Under the pieces are notes generated by a model. The model worked only from the letters and a program-made list of their open reading frames with translations. It made no database searches and had not been told where the DNA came from. A program made the translations under genes and the position numbers. 64,000 nt of DNA from Mactra quadrangularis (Eukaryota; Mollusca; Bivalvia; Venerida; Mactridae), in contig CM046301.1 of NCBI GenBank assembly GCA_025267735.1, forward strand, positions 59,105,872-59,169,871, in the 5' to 3' direction. Below, in pieces: positions 1 through 13,930 of the stretch. Each line of letters opens with the position of its first letter. The stretch's first letter is position 1.

Positions 1-2908
1 ATGCAAATCGCAATGAAATTGATAACATTTACTCAAAGCACTATAGCAATTATGTTTAACATGTTCAATACATCAGAGCTGTGTAAAAATGGCTTAATAG
101 ATCGTGCACATGCATTATCACAGGAAGTTTCAATTTCTAAGTATTTTCAATATCATAAAATTATAAAAAAGTAAGTTGTATAGTGAACCAAAGAAAATAA
201 TCATTAATGAATTAGGAGACAATATAGAATGTTATACTTGAGTGAAGGAAACATTGGGATAATAAAATGCATCGCCGTAATAATTCCATGTAACAACTCG
301 GTTGTTTTGTTCAAGGTGAGAGAATATTGTTAACCAAATGAAAACAATTTGTTGAAATATATTTAGTTGAGTGAAAATAAAATGTCACTGTATATAAACG
401 AGTAGATTCCAATGTCCAAGGAGTCGTAAGAAAAGAGACATAAAATGCATTAACGAATGTGCTTATACAGTTGATAAAACTATCGAATAATGGACCGAGT
501 TTTAAATGGATTTGATTTAGTTTCAGGTCAAAAAAGACATACAAAAATTCTGAACGACACGAAAAAAAACAAGTAAATAACTTACTTGATTAAATTATAT
601 TATTGCTTTCACTTACCGAATATTTGATTGTATCAAACTTGTATATTTTATTTGTATGGTTGATGGTTGAATAATGGAATTAATTAATGCAGTATAGCTC
701 CTTTAATTACTGTATTTTAAATCAACATTTTAACGGTCATATGACAACCTTGTAATTCATGCTTAATTGTTTACTCATTTAATTATATATTTTTTCTGAA
801 ACTTGGAAATGGATAACATGTAAAGGCTGTGGATAAATATCCATATAAGGGAATATGCCTGATGGATTTAAGAACTATCATTTATTTGACGGTTTATGCA
901 AACAAACAACTGAAATGTTTTTGTTCATATTCCGATTTTTTTCTAGAAGGGAGCCAAATCGCCAATAATTCCGATGAGTTGCTCGCCTTGAAATGAAATG
1001 TTTTCGACGATGCATAGAACAAAATAAAATGAAGTCGCTTTGTTAAAAATATTTAGTTACGCGAGAATTAATGTTCTCGTTAAATTTAATTTGAGTATTT
1101 CTCTTCAAGCAAGTAACAATGGCACCATCGCTTGCATTGAATATAGTCTTTGCTACATTTCTTATAACGATTACATGAAATAGGTTTGCAATGAGCAACA
1201 AAAAGTAATTTATCTTAACAAACGATGGTAATACATTGATTTCAGACAAATATCTTCCGATGATAGTAATTTATTTTAACAGTAGAACGCACATATCACG
1301 AAATGTGTACATTAATCTTTCAAGGCAATATTTTATATTGCTTTTGTATAACATGATGTTCTTACATTCAAGCTGAATAAAAATGCGACAATGTCTTTAA
1401 ATTCTAAAAATTGAGCACGGAACAAACATTAAGAATACGTGCCCTCGAAGTATAAATTTTTACTCGCATTTACAATAACTTTGTCGGAAGTCGGTTGCAC
1501 ACTTTTTAACAATATTAAAATAGGCATCAATCTATCTTTGATATTTTTTTAATCTTTTATAATACTTTACTTAATTTTGCTATAGCTTCTCAGATTACAT
1601 TCTCCAAATATAAAATAAAAATGATTTCGTCTGTAATACTTGTAAAAACCAGCTTTCGTGGTCACTATCCGTTTAACATCTCTCGCTGTTACGTCCATAT
1701 AAACCCCCCCCCCCCCCTATTCAAAACATATATTAATTGTTTCTCGAATTGTTCATTTTAAAACCTGCCGGGACCAAAAACCGAACCCGTATGGCCTAAT
1801 TACAAGTTTAGCGTACAACTTTGGAATCTCTCAGCAAATGGTTGCGTACAAACACACAGATTTAAGGTTAAACAATCATATAATGTTCATAGTATTAAAA
1901 TCACATTGTTTAATCATACAAAGAAAAACAATAAAACGGTTTATGTAAATGTGCGTTTTATGTAGAAATAAATACATTAAATACAAAATAACAAAACTTA
2001 CAATATATATATAATCAATTATATATGAATAATACATAACAATGTTTCAATGTCTGTAGATTATAACTTGATATCCTTGTTCTAGAGAAGATCCCAGACA
2101 TGTTGCATCAATCTTAGTCAATCAAGTTACAATTTTATTTTATTTTGTTATGGAACTTAACAGATAAATCATATCTATTTTATCATTGTTTTACTACGGT
2201 GCGTATCTTGACAATATTTAATTTAAAGTTTAAAACGAAACGTCAATTTGATTTTCTGCTGATATTCTTATAATTGCCATACATACATTGATCTTTTACA
2301 TTTATAACGATTTTTAGTTACATCCAAAACTTGAAATCTTCTTTTAATGTCTGACACGAGGCATGCCATAACTTCAATTTGCAAATGTTAAAAAACTAGC
2401 GGTTACGAATGAATAACTAACGATACAGGTTATACCAATTAATGGCAGACTATTATTTTAGAATGGTGTAACTACAAAATGTTATTGTTTGCTACTAATG
2501 TGGACGTTTCGAAATACATGTTTCGAAATTAAAGAACTCAATGACTAAGAAATGACACATTTCCAGCTCATTTTGACATTGATAAAACTTCTTATTTTCA
2601 ATTATATCCATATGTTTATCCTTGGTATTAAATCTCAATTTGTATGTTGTTTTAGTTCCAAAATGAATTTTGCATAATACACTTTCAGATAAGCTAAACG
2701 AAATTTGTTTTGATTTTATATTTCATACTCAGTCTATTAAGTGATGCTATCAAATCATCCTTCAAAGTATATTAAGTATATACTTATAATTAACTACAAA
2801 AGATAATCAGCTTGGTTTATCAAATTAATCACTCAATCTAAATGTTTGGTTGAACGATTGCAATTTATTTCTAATATCTATCTACTAATTACCTTATGAA
2901 TTTTGTAA

Positions 2909-3930
2909 TTAAGGTAGAATACCCATAATACACATATCAAGGAATAAGACTTTTGCTACTTTCTTTATAATCAGGATCACAACCTAGATTCACTGGCAAA
3001 ATATTTTAAATTTTTACCGTCCAATGAATTTTTTATAACATTTTTTTGAAAATTGAGTTATAAGTAAGAATCACACTATAAATTTGAAGGGGTATATGTC
3101 TTTAAAATGTAAAATTGAATTAAATAATCAAATTATTTTCATAAATTTTGTTTGATAAAATTCACAATACTTTAATGAATGCAAATACATCAACTTTAAT
3201 AACTTTACCTTGGTATTTTTACACACATACCAAGTTAATAATAGGGAGACCCAACAGAAAATGTGACGATTTTCACCAGCTATAAAAACTACAAGTCCGT
3301 ATCCTTATTTTTTGACTATGAAAACAGTTTCTGCACTCCTAGTTACACATTTAATAATTTACCTTAAACCAAATGGCAATGTATAAAACAAAGAACAAAA
3401 ACTTTTACCACAGATAACTAAACAAAATGCCATTTTAATACATCAACCCCCTTTTTGAAAAAATGTCAAAACTCTAGTGACCATCATAATATGAAGTAAA
3501 CACATCTTTACAGTATATATTTTACTTTTAAACGCCATTATTGACAATTTAAAGATAAAATAATGGTATTTTACGGTCTAATTGCATTAATCATCAACAA
3601 CTTATTGATTACGAATTTGTTCGGGGACGAATCTGTTAGGGGACGAATCTTTTCGACCATTATTTGAATTGGATTTTTAAACTTCCGGTTTAAACTTTTT
3701 ACACGAATTCTACCTATTTTCTCAAATAATTGAGAGAATTAATATTCTTGTGAGGTAATACAATAATAATAATAATAATATTTGAAAAATGAGGCATTTA
3801 CACAATAAAAAAGTTCATCCGATCTTTATCGATTGATAACGACATCGACGAAAACCGCTTACGTAATTTGTCGACATGACCCGACATCGCCCGAAGTTTG
3901 ACAGCAGCTATTATGGGAATTCTACCTTAA
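2909..3930. mobile_element. TTAA-flanked non-autonomous element (piggyBac-like MITE)
   Basis: A 1,014-bp insertion (2,913-3,926) is bounded by TTAA at 2,909-2,912 and 3,927-3,930. Its ends are inverted repeats: the left begins GGTAGAATACCCATAATA and the right, reverse-complemented, begins GGTAGAATTCCCATAATA, one mismatch in 18. The matching place in copy B reads gtaaTTAAtgctgaat at 14,812-14,824 with a single TTAA, so the empty site is seen directly. It has no coding capacity; an internal inverted pair around 3,210-3,236 (ACCTTGGTA / TACCAAGT) is the only other structure noticed. TTAA duplication is typical of piggyBac and Kolobok. The superfamily is inferred from the target site and short ends only. 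Confidence 0.85.
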
Positions 3931-4079
3931 TGCTGAATAGAACAATACTCCTTGATAAATTGGTTTGAAGCAGAGCAGAAACCACAATAAACGGTTAATT
4001 GTAAAACTTGATAATGTAAGTTGAGCGCGAGGTTTAATTAAGCTGAAACTTTCATATCAAACATTCGTTAACTTTTAGT

Positions 4080-4290
4080 GCACGACGACCGACTTATCTA
4101 AGTAAATTTTCTTGGATATCTGTTTTACCGGTATATCCTTTACTGTCCTCTAGAAGCTGACAGCTTCTTTCTTCAGAGAAAAATCCATACAAATATAAAG
4201 TTTTCATAACAGGGTATAGCATGCCGCCACCGGAATCGAATTCGGGGCAGTTCGTTCTATTTATTGATCTTTTCCACTGCGCCATGGCCG
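4080..4290 (-). mobile_element. tRNA-derived SINE relic (copy A)
   Basis: Read on the minus strand, a box-A-like TGGCGCAGTGG (4,284-4,274) is followed after about 30 bases by a box-B-like GAATTCGATTCC (4,243-4,232), the spacing expected of an RNA polymerase III promoter in a tRNA-related head. Downstream comes a body with GAAGAAAGAAGCTGTCAGCT. The same segment is in copy B (about 14,985-15,180), so the insertion predates the duplication. The short open frame over it is a by-product of the SINE. The ends and target duplication are not clear. Confidence 0.5.
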
Positions 4291-7200
4291 CAGTTCTAAA
4301 CTTTTTAGCGCAACATTGTTGTTAATATTACGCAGTGATGTCTGAAAAAAATTAAGATAGAACGATCTGCATCTGTACATACAAAATTAAATGGAAGCAA
4401 TTTATAACAGATACTACAATATACATGGATATGGAAACATGAACAAAAAAGTAGCAACCTGAGCAAAACTTTGTGTTTTAGTGAATTTCTAGTCATAAAT
4501 TCACCTACAAATATTATAAAAACCGAAACAACCTAGAAAATCTCAAATTTGTTTCAAGGGATTAGATACAAACATAATGGCAGTAAAAAAGGACGTTAAT
4601 GTAATTTGAACTGAAGCATCTTCGAATTACAAATTGTAATACATATTCCACTGAGTCAAATTGCAGGAAAATATGTACAGTTTTGTTTTTGTCTAAAGTT
4701 TCTTCGGATTTTGTTACGAACGGAAAAAAAATTCCTTCATTTAAGACAAAGGCACTAGTAATAAACATGGGAGAAATAAGACATATTTCTGAAATGATTC
4801 CATTTGACAATTTTTGCAATATTACATCACAACCTATAGGACACTGTTATACGAAGAATTGCTTAAATCGTATAAACTAAAACAGAAAGAGTCACGTCCA
4901 TTACATCTTTTACGGTATCATAGTCCGTCCTCTTCAAGCAAAAAGGTACCATCTTATATAAAATTAAAAAGCAATAGTGTATCTATTTGCCTTAAGGAAG
5001 CGATAGAGAGTCTATATTGTTTTCCTAAGAACACTCAAAAGGAAAATAATATAATAACACGATATAAATTTACAAGTTGAAAAAATACGATATATATGAC
5101 GTCACAATTACACTATAGAATATTTGCATTACTTTTTAGACAGGAAGTATCCCATACTTACAAATAGCTTCAATGTAATCTATATGATCAAATTCAGACA
5201 CTATAGTACGTAAATTTTCAAGTAGACTGCCTATATGCATGTAATGAGCGTATAAATTTACTGGACTGTTGTTCATAATTGTTTTATTATGGGTTTTTTT
5301 CAGAAAGTATCATACTGTGTTTCAAAAACAATCAATACTTTCCTATCGTGTTAAGCTGATGTTTACATCCATCATTATTATCAAAATACATTGCACAAAA
5401 AAGAATTTGTCCTCTGAATGAGAATGTTTCTAACTATGCAACATCGTGACTTTTTTTACAGAATCATAAAAATGTAGTTCATAGCTGGCTAATGAACGTC
5501 TGCATTTCACATAAGCATTTTTAAATTATCAATAAAAAGAACCATTTAGCCTGCGCGCGAAACCAAATAAAGAAATCTGATTTTTTGTGAAGCCATTCGT
5601 CGTTTAGTTTTCAATATCAATGATTTAAACATTGAGTTTAATTTGAATTACGACTTTGTGTGTCCATCATAGAAGTACAAGTTACAGAGATATTGTAATT
5701 TAGATTATGTTGCTTATTGTGTTTTTATAACGTATGCCTTTTTAACCCTAGATATTCAACCCATGCATCATTTGAACAAATGAAAATTTTAGATGTTCTT
5801 TTTAAATCTCTTGGCAGCAATATAAATATACGTATATCAGACTCAATATATTTCAATGTAAGGCAAGCGATTGTCATGAACGCACCGTACATGTATATGT
5901 GTTTTTTCTATTTAAATTATCTAAACACTTTTTTATACCCAATCATTTAAAGCAATTTGTCTTGGTTTCTTAAATTTCTTAGATATAGTCTTAAAGTCGT
6001 AATGCTCCTATAAAATTCGATTGAATATTGAAGCAGTTATGAAAGATATATTGCTACGTAATTAAGTCCGTCTAGACATGTCAATACTGGTTTTAGTTCA
6101 GTGATAAATGTTTAGATAGTGGCACGTGTTTTCTGTTTGAGAGAGTTTCCTTTTGCAGATGTTTTTCTAATAGAAATGTTTGTCATTGAAAACTTTCCTG
6201 AAAGTAAAACTTACTGATTGCAAGATGATAATAAACAGCTTAATGCATATTATTAATTTACTAATAAAAAAAGAGACAGTCATTTCATTATCAAACCAGA
6301 TATTAGCGAGTATTAATTTGTTAATGCAAAACTGCACCTTATCATAATGAAGAGGCAATTGAATTAAGAAGTTATTAAGCCTATGCGCAAAATTAAAAAA
6401 AATGGTCTGGCATTTCAAAGGGAAATGAACTCGTCTAAAGTACAAATAAAACGTATTAACAGATTATATTGGTAACATAAACAAAGATATTTCACAACCA
6501 AACAAATGTAAAACTATTGATACAATTAAATTTGAAAATAATTTCTCAGAGCAAATTAAATATTGTCAATAACTTTATTTATGCCTCATTAAGTTTGTAT
6601 AAAACATTCATGAATGTTATAAGTAATGACAAAAACTGTGTATCCTTATCATACAGAATCAATGTACCACTAATAATGAAAATCAAACACTGTTTTATAA
6701 TTTTGCTACTTTTGTGTCGATTAAACAAAATCTGCGTTATCGTTGTGCTTGAAATCGACCTATGCGTTTAATTATCCGCGTATGAAAAAGATCATGGTAA
6801 TATTCAAAAACACTAGCATTAGCTATAAATGCGTGTATTATCATGTGAAATAGAAAAAAATGTAATAGAGAAACTAGCTGCTAATTGTACATGGGTAAAA
6901 ACTACTATGTTTCTGGGCAATATATTTAATTTATAAATACATTGTTTTTGACTAGGAACCATGTCGGTCAATTATGTTGTATACGGTTAACAAAAGGCTG
7001 AAAAGTTCAGGAAAAACCAACAATTAACAAGAATCATTCAAATTGAAGGAGACTATCATTTAAATTTTATATCACAAGACACAGTTAAAGATAATCCCAT
7101 CGCTTCCTTTTTTATCTAATTGTGTTAATACTGTTCGAAACAATCTAAAACATTAAGTCCGGTAAAGTAAATTCCTGCGTTTTGATCTTAACAATAAAGC

Positions 7201-7292
7201 CTTCCATTTTGTGCTTTACGATATTTATCATGTTACAACCATTGCAAATATATTTTGTAATACAAAGCACTGTCAATAATTTAATTATTTTA

Positions 7293-8607
7293 CTTTTCAG
7301 TTTTAGGGCACGTGTAATTATTCTGTTAATTAAGGTATATCGCAAATTATAAAGGTAATATAAAATTATAAAAGGTCATTTGGTGTGCGCTCAGTAAACT
7401 TGGTGTGGAGGAGTGGATTGTGCGACTGATCCAGGGCATATGCACGGAGCTGCTTCCGCATGGCAGCAGGATGCAGTGACGAGTTCCATGTGAATGTTGG
7501 TGTACACCAGGGCTCGGTACTTAGCCCGCTTCTCTTCATTATAGTGCTGGAAACCCTCTCACATGAGTTTCGCGCTGGCGCCCCTTGGGATACTCTCTAA
7601 GCTGATGACCTTGTCATCATCACTTGAGGAGTGCGTCTCAAGGGTTCTGGCTTGGAAGCATGAAATGGAAAAGAAAGGTCTCAGAGTCAATGCTAAGAAG
7701 ACAAAGGTAATGATCTGTGACACTGGGCTGAGCATTCTGGAGCGCTCGGAAAAGCTTCCATGTGCAGTGTGCCGCACTAAAGTTGGTAGCAACAGCACTC
7801 TGCTGAACTGCAGAAACTGGGTCCACAAGAAATGCTGTGAATTGAAACTCATCAAAGAGGATCCAAGCTACAAGTGTGCTCGCTGCATGGGTGTAGCACG
7901 CCCATTTGATGTTAGACCTCAGTCCGAGATACAGGTTGAACAGGACAAACTAGAGGTGGTAGCATCTTTCTGTTACCTTAGAGATATGCTCTCAACAGCA
8001 GGAGGTTGTGACCTAGCTCCCATACCTAGAGTCAATGCTGCCTGGAAACATTTCAGAGAGCTGCTACCAATCCTCACATCACGTCATCTCTCATACCAAA
8101 CACGTGGCAGAGAAAACAGCACATGCGTAAAGAGTGTGATGCTCTACTCCAGTGAGACTTGGTCCCTGTCCAAAACAAATCTGCAACGCCTGCATCGAAA
8201 CGACTGAGCGATGGTCAGACAGATTTGCAACATAAAGCCACAGAACATTACCACCATCAGATCATACAAGCTCTTCAAGCAGCTCGGCTTAGAAGACCTG
8301 GACCTCATCTTGAGGGGAAGAAGACCTCGATGGTATGGCCACGTAAAGAGAGAGATCCAGTGGTGCAATAAAGCCAGTACCATACTGCCCCAATATGACT
8401 CGGAAACAGTTGACAGAGAGGGATCGCAGAGAATGTGATCGACCCTCTAGAGAGAGACACACATAGAGAGCAGGTGTGAGAAATGCCATGCGTGCAGCAA
8501 GCTAGCTACCTGGAAGGAGGTCCACTGATGTGTATAATGCCCCACACCTGCACGATAATCAAACGACCGATGATGATGATGAAATGTGTGTTCTTTTCAG
8601 TTTTAGG
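7293..8607 (+). pseudogene. 5'-truncated, decayed non-LTR retrotransposon (RT plus PHD-like finger)
   Basis: Translated pieces in shifting frames match the C-terminal half of a LINE ORF2 type common in marine invertebrates. First come reverse transcriptase fragments LGVEEWIVRLIQGI (7,400) and VHQGSVLSPLLFII (7,502). The YADD active site survives only as stop-A-D-D-LVII, because a TAA (7,598-7,600) replaces the tyrosine codon. After a frameshift an open stretch (7,563-8,207) gives KKGLRVNAKKTKVMIC, a degraded PHD-like finger (CAVC...WVHKKC...CARC) with part of its middle missing, and EVVASFCYL. After a stop the frame at 8,211-8,438 adds LGLEDLDLIL and RWYGHVKRE. The 3' end runs into (GAT)n at 8,570-8,584. 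A 15-bp direct repeat, CTTTTCAGTTTTAGG, at 7,293-7,307 and 8,593-8,607 may be the target-site duplication, but about 70 unrelated AT-rich bases precede the LINE homology. Non-functional. Confidence 0.85.
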
Positions 8608-11600
8608 TCTGTAGTGAAGGTTTAAAGTTTGATTTCTTGATCAGATAAGTACAAAGTTTAAAGTACTTTAGGTCGCAAAATGTATCTGAGATGCAGTACT
8701 ATGAGAAGAAATGCTCTGATTGTGTGATTTTTATATAAAGTAAAAGCTTTCTGGCATTTCAAGTGCACTTGTATGTCCCGTGGAGAAATGGGTGTAATAA
8801 ATGTCGAGAGTGTGAGTTGTTTGCGAATCTTGATAAACGGCAGAACTATTTCATTTAATCTGAAAAAGTAAAGGTAAATATAACAGAATTTTTTCCAATT
8901 TCTGCTATTTGTCTCGAAATACTCGTAATGCACTTTGCTCAGTATCTGGAACCTTCATAGTGTAATTTAGTATCTAGCTAGACATGTTTCAGAAAAGGTC
9001 AAAGTAGAGAATAGAAACTATTTAAGTTTGGTTGTTCACATTTTACTGACATGTAAAAATTGTAACAATTGATATGTAAGACGGCCTGAAAATAGGTAGC
9101 GGCATTTTTACTTTAATGCCATCTAATTCACATCCAGCCTACCACCGCTCATGCTAATTGTGAAACACCGGCCACCAATATTTCCTCTAAGATAATTGAC
9201 GAAACTAAAGAAAAAAAAAACAAGTATATCCACTGTATTGTGCCCTGTTGTAGCCTCCTATGTTTGCTTTAGCAAGTTACATGGTGTGATATATACAATT
9301 TTAGATTTTAAACGATAAACAATTGGCAGATGTATAATCTATATTGCATCATTAATATATAATACAAAACATTATGCGCATTCTTATAGTTTTAAATATG
9401 AATGATACCATTAAGCATAATCATAATTATATATTAAAATGATTGCTTAATAACTTGTGACGCATATGACTTATATCTCTATAAAACAGATCCAAATACA
9501 TTGACTATATTAAACCTATTACTTATTATTATAGTATAATGTATTCCCTTAGCAGTATATTGTAATGTTTTATTTCAATTAGTTCATCTACCATTCTCAT
9601 AATAAAAATGCTGGCTGAATGAGCTACGTGCAAGAAATTCTATTTATCTGTGTGTATGGTATGTGGTTTCGTAAAATCATCGGCACTCTTTATTAATATA
9701 ATTGAGCACTTGTAAGAAAAACCAACCGCTGTTCATGACATAATAAAATGTGTTGGTAATCAGTTTCAAATAAAAATTAAAAGAGACGCAAATTGTTTAG
9801 CTCTCCTACTTTTAATTGTATACGATTACAAATCTTAAGTCAGATCACGAACTAATTTTCTAGAATGCATGTCATACATGTAATCAAATCTGTTACATTC
9901 CTGCATAAAGACAGTACTCTATTGGTGTTAATTGGAACAGGCACTATTTTCTTCTTAAATATAAAAGACTCGTTTCTTATCAGTAGTGTGTTTTCCATCA
10001 TGCCATCGTGATTTTGCAAAACTCATTTTTGGTAGTGTTCCAGTATACAAAAAAATGTATAGTGTAATGTTTATTCTTGCTTTTATTATTGGTTTTAAAT
10101 TATGTATGAATTATATTTTAGACATTTTAAACAATTATTTTGCAATGGATTTCAGTTCCAATAATCAGTTTCACATGCAATGATATTTTAAAATATATTA
10201 CTTAGAATGTATTCTCGATCGCATAATCAATGTGGTGTTATAATTGGCGGGCATCAAAGTTAATTTAAAGTATAGATATTGTATTATCCATCCCGCCAAA
10301 TTATTTGTAACTACTTGCAATAATTTTGCATACATTGCAACACCTTACAGAATATTTCAATTATCCGTTCAAAACTACAATTTTAACCCAAGAAGGTTTG
10401 GTTGAAATAATATATACAATACCTTAGCCAAGTTAATGTTGTCGTTTTGTAGTTTTACTGATCCAGTCGCAATGCAAACTGTCTATAATGCCCAAGTCAT
10501 TTATAATCTCAATTCATAAATCATGGAAACCCGATGATTGAGGCAGTTTATTCGATTTAAAGAATTAAAGAGCCACAACAAATCCCGTTTATTGAGATTA
10601 AAGATATCAAACTGTTCAAGGCTTGCCTACGAAAAAAATTGTTGGATGAAAATTCATTTAAACCCGATGACTTAATATGATCTTTGATATTTGCCCATTG
10701 GTTATGTCTGGTATTAAATTTACTTTATTTTCAAATAACACAAAAATAATTTTCCAAGGCACGTTCCAATTATAGCTAACAGCACTGTTTATATATTCCA
10801 TATCTTATTCTCATTAATGATATTTAAGTAGATTATCCACATGAGCTGTCAAGTATGCATGTAATAATGAATTCAAACAATGACACAGACGTATTATTAT
10901 TACTCACTCATCGGTACTCGTTTATGTCCAACGATTACAATTACTTTTCTAATTGCATCGCTTAATCATTTAATTTTCTTCAAGACTATCACTTACGAAG
11001 TATTAATGACTTCATACAAGGAATTATAAAACACATCGTCCTATTAATTTCACAATCAACGTATGAGAAGCATTTTTAGTTTTAAAAAAAAAGAATTTGA
11101 AGTTGCTGACAATTAATATAGAGAATGACTCACGTCTTCGTGAATTTGAATTGTTGTCTTTACAATATGTATTTCTACTAGGATATAGTCTATCCTTTTT
11201 AACTGTCAAAGTTTAAAAAAGTTCACGGTGATTGAAAACACACTAACACAATATCACGAGTGTTAGACAAAAAACACAAAGTCACCTAGAAATTATTCAT
11301 GTTTACAGTTGTGAAAAAAACGATCTATACAATTCTTACAGTCTTGTAAACCTTCAAATAATAAACACAATGATACCTACGCTCAATATTACCATAATTG
11401 ACTTACTTACCTTTAGATATGGACCGAAAACATTTAAGTGTACAAAAGTCATTTATCATAATTTTGTTTTACGAGGCATATAAATGACATAAAAGTTTAT
11501 TACAGATCAACATAGAATCTCACATTTATCTTGATATGTTTTATACGATTAGCTCAGTTATTGAAGATAATTTTTTAAACCTTACCTTAATCCAAAACTC

Positions 11601-11625
11601 TAGTTTCAATGCATGATATTGATGC
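8608..11625. other. Intergenic, no recognised feature
   Basis: AT-rich sequence between the LINE relic and copy B. I find no open frame with codon structure, no splice-bounded exon and no family I recognise. A short inverted pair (AATTGGCGGG near 10,242 and CCCGCCAAATT near 10,292) could form a stem about 10 bp long with a 40-base loop, possibly the remains of a small MITE. Nothing else is supported. Confidence 0.5.
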
Positions 11626-13574
11626 AAACGCAATGCAATTGATAACATTTACTCAAAGCACTATGGCAATTATGTTTAACATGTTCAATACATCAGAGCT
11701 GTGTAAAAAATGGCTTAAAGATCGTGCAAATGCATTATCACAGGAAGTTTCAATTACGACGTATTTTCAATATCACAAATTATAAAAAGTAAGTTGTATA
11801 GTGAATCCAAAAAAATAATCATCAATGCCTTAGGAGACAATATAAAATGTTATACTTGAGTGAAGGAAACATTGGGATAATAAAATGCAACCCAGCAACG
11901 ATTACGTATAACAATTCAGTTGTTTTGTTCAAGATGAAAGAATATTGCAAACCAAATGAAAACAATTAGTTGAAATATATTTAGTTGTGTGACAATAAAA
12001 TGTCTTGGTATATAAACGAGTAGACACCAATGCCTAAGGAGTCGTCAGAAAAGAGACATACAATGCATTAACGAGTGTGTTTATACAGTTGATAAAACTA
12101 TCGAATAATGGACCGAGTTTTAAATGGATTTGATTTAGTTTCAGGTCAAACAAAGACGTATAATAAGTCTGAACGCCACGAAAAACTAGTAAAAAAACTA
12201 CTTGATTAAATTATATTGTTGCTTTCATTTACCAAATACTTGATTGTATCAAACTTGTATATCGTATTGTTAATGGTTGAATAATAAAATTAATTTATGT
12301 TGTATAGCTCTTTAATTACGGTATTTTACATCAACATTTTAACGGTCATATGACAACCTTGTATTTCATGCTAAATTTTTTACTCATTTAATTCTATTTT
12401 TTTCCTGAAACTTGGAAATGGATAACATGTAAAGACTATGGATAAATATCCATATAAGGGAATATTCCTGATGGATTTAAGAACTATCATTTATTTGACG
12501 GTTTATGCAAACAAAAGACTGCAATGATATTTTGTTCATATTCCGATTTTTTTCTAGATAATAATTCCGATGAGTTGCTCGCCTTGAAATGAAATGTTTT
12601 CATCGTTGATGCATAGAACAAAATATAATGTAGTCGCTTTGATAAAAAGATTTGGATAAGCGAGAATTGGCGTTCTTGTTAAATTAAATTTAAGTTTTTC
12701 TCTTCAAGCAAGTAACAATGGCACCATCGCTTGCATTAAATATGGTCTTTGCTACACTTCATATAACGATTACAAGAAATAGGGTTGCAATGAGCAACTA
12801 AAAGTAATTTATCTTAACAAACGATGGTGGTAAATTGATTTAAGACAAATATCTTCCGATGATAGTAATTTATTTTAACAATAGAATGGACATATCACGA
12901 AATGTGTACATTAATCTTTCAAGGCAATATTTTATATTGCTTTTGTATAACATGTTGTTCATACATTCAAGCGAAATATAAATGCAGCAATGTCTTTTTA
13001 TTCTAAAAGATGAGCATGGAACAAACATTAAGAATACGTGCCCTCGAAGTATAAATGTTTACTTTCATTTACAATAACTTTGTCGGAAGTCGGTTGCGCA
13101 CTTGTTTGACAATATTAAAATGGGCATAAATCTATCTTTTAATATTTTTCATCATTTATAATTACTTTACTTAATTTTGCTATAGCTTCTCAGATTACAT
13201 TCTCTGAACATATAAATATAAATTATTTCGTCTGTAATACTTGTAAAAACCAGCTTTCGTGGTCACTATCCGTTTAACATCTCTCGCTGTTAGTCCATAT
13301 AAAAAACGTCTCCCTATTCAAAACATATATTAATTGTTTCTCGAAATGTTCATTTTAAAACCTGTTAGGACCAAAAACCGAACCCGTATGGCCTGATTAC
13401 AAGTTAAGCGTACAATTTTGGGATATTTCGGCAAATGGTTGCGTACAAACACACATATTTTAGGTTAAACAACGTCTTATAATGTGCATAGTAATTAAAA
13501 TTACATTATTAATTCATATAAAGAAAAACAATAAAACGTTGTATGTAAATGTTCGTTTTATGTAGAAATAAAGA

Positions 13575-13930
13575 CATTACAAATACATACAAAATGAGAA
13601 GTTCAAATAGGAACAATTCGCGCAAAACTTAATAAATATGAGTGACATTTTGAAATGTATACGTCAATTTTGATCTAAGTAACATTTTAATTTTAACACA
13701 ATATATATTTTAGTTAAGTTTTGATATGAAACTAAAGCTATATCATGTTCCATGTGTTTTGTTTTATCTTGAACTTTGCGTCTTTACATTATGACATCTG
13801 AAGCTCTAATCTGTACCATTTATATAATTATATATATTTGGTATATAAAATTTTATGTCCAATATGAATATCAGAGTAGACAAAATGGTAAATATATATA
13901 TATTATATATATATTCACTGCGGTAAATTA
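13575..13930. other. About 350-bp segment present only in copy B
   Basis: Copy A passes from its cattaaatacaaaat at 1,976 directly into aacaaaacttacaat, whereas copy B holds about 350 extra AT-rich bases between the matching points, including a run of alternating AT around 13,880-13,915. No terminal inverted repeat or clear target duplication was seen, so either an insertion in B or a deletion in A is possible. Confidence 0.5.

Larger units (their letters stand above)
1..7300. repeat. Segmental duplication, copy A
   Basis: This non-coding, AT-rich block aligns in direct orientation with copy B (about 11,626-15,764 continuing at 33,423-35,290). Positions 17-80 match 11,638-11,701 almost base for base. 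The match continues, with small indels, past 2,900, resumes at 3,927 and 4,996, and fades near 7,250-7,300. By eye the copies agree at roughly 85-90% in the better parts and less towards the right end. The left end lies outside the window. Two large length differences are explained by transposon insertions: 2,913-3,926 in A and 15,765-33,422 in B. A run of 14 C at 1,704-1,717 is absent from B. No open reading frame is convincingly conserved between the copies apart from the SINE-derived stretch. Confidence 0.88.

Noticed and set aside
1704..1717. Poly-C run as a functional element
   Set aside because: It is a simple repeat absent from copy B and probably reflects slippage or assembly uncertainty.
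3759..3781. (AAT)n run as a retroposon tail
   Set aside because: It lies inside the TTAA-flanked element without any adjoining retroposon body.
4094..4285. A small gene conserved between duplication copies (4,094-4,285 and 14,941-15,174, minus strand)
   Set aside because: The frame covers the tRNA-like head of a SINE, and indels between copies change it. There is no sign of protein-level constraint.
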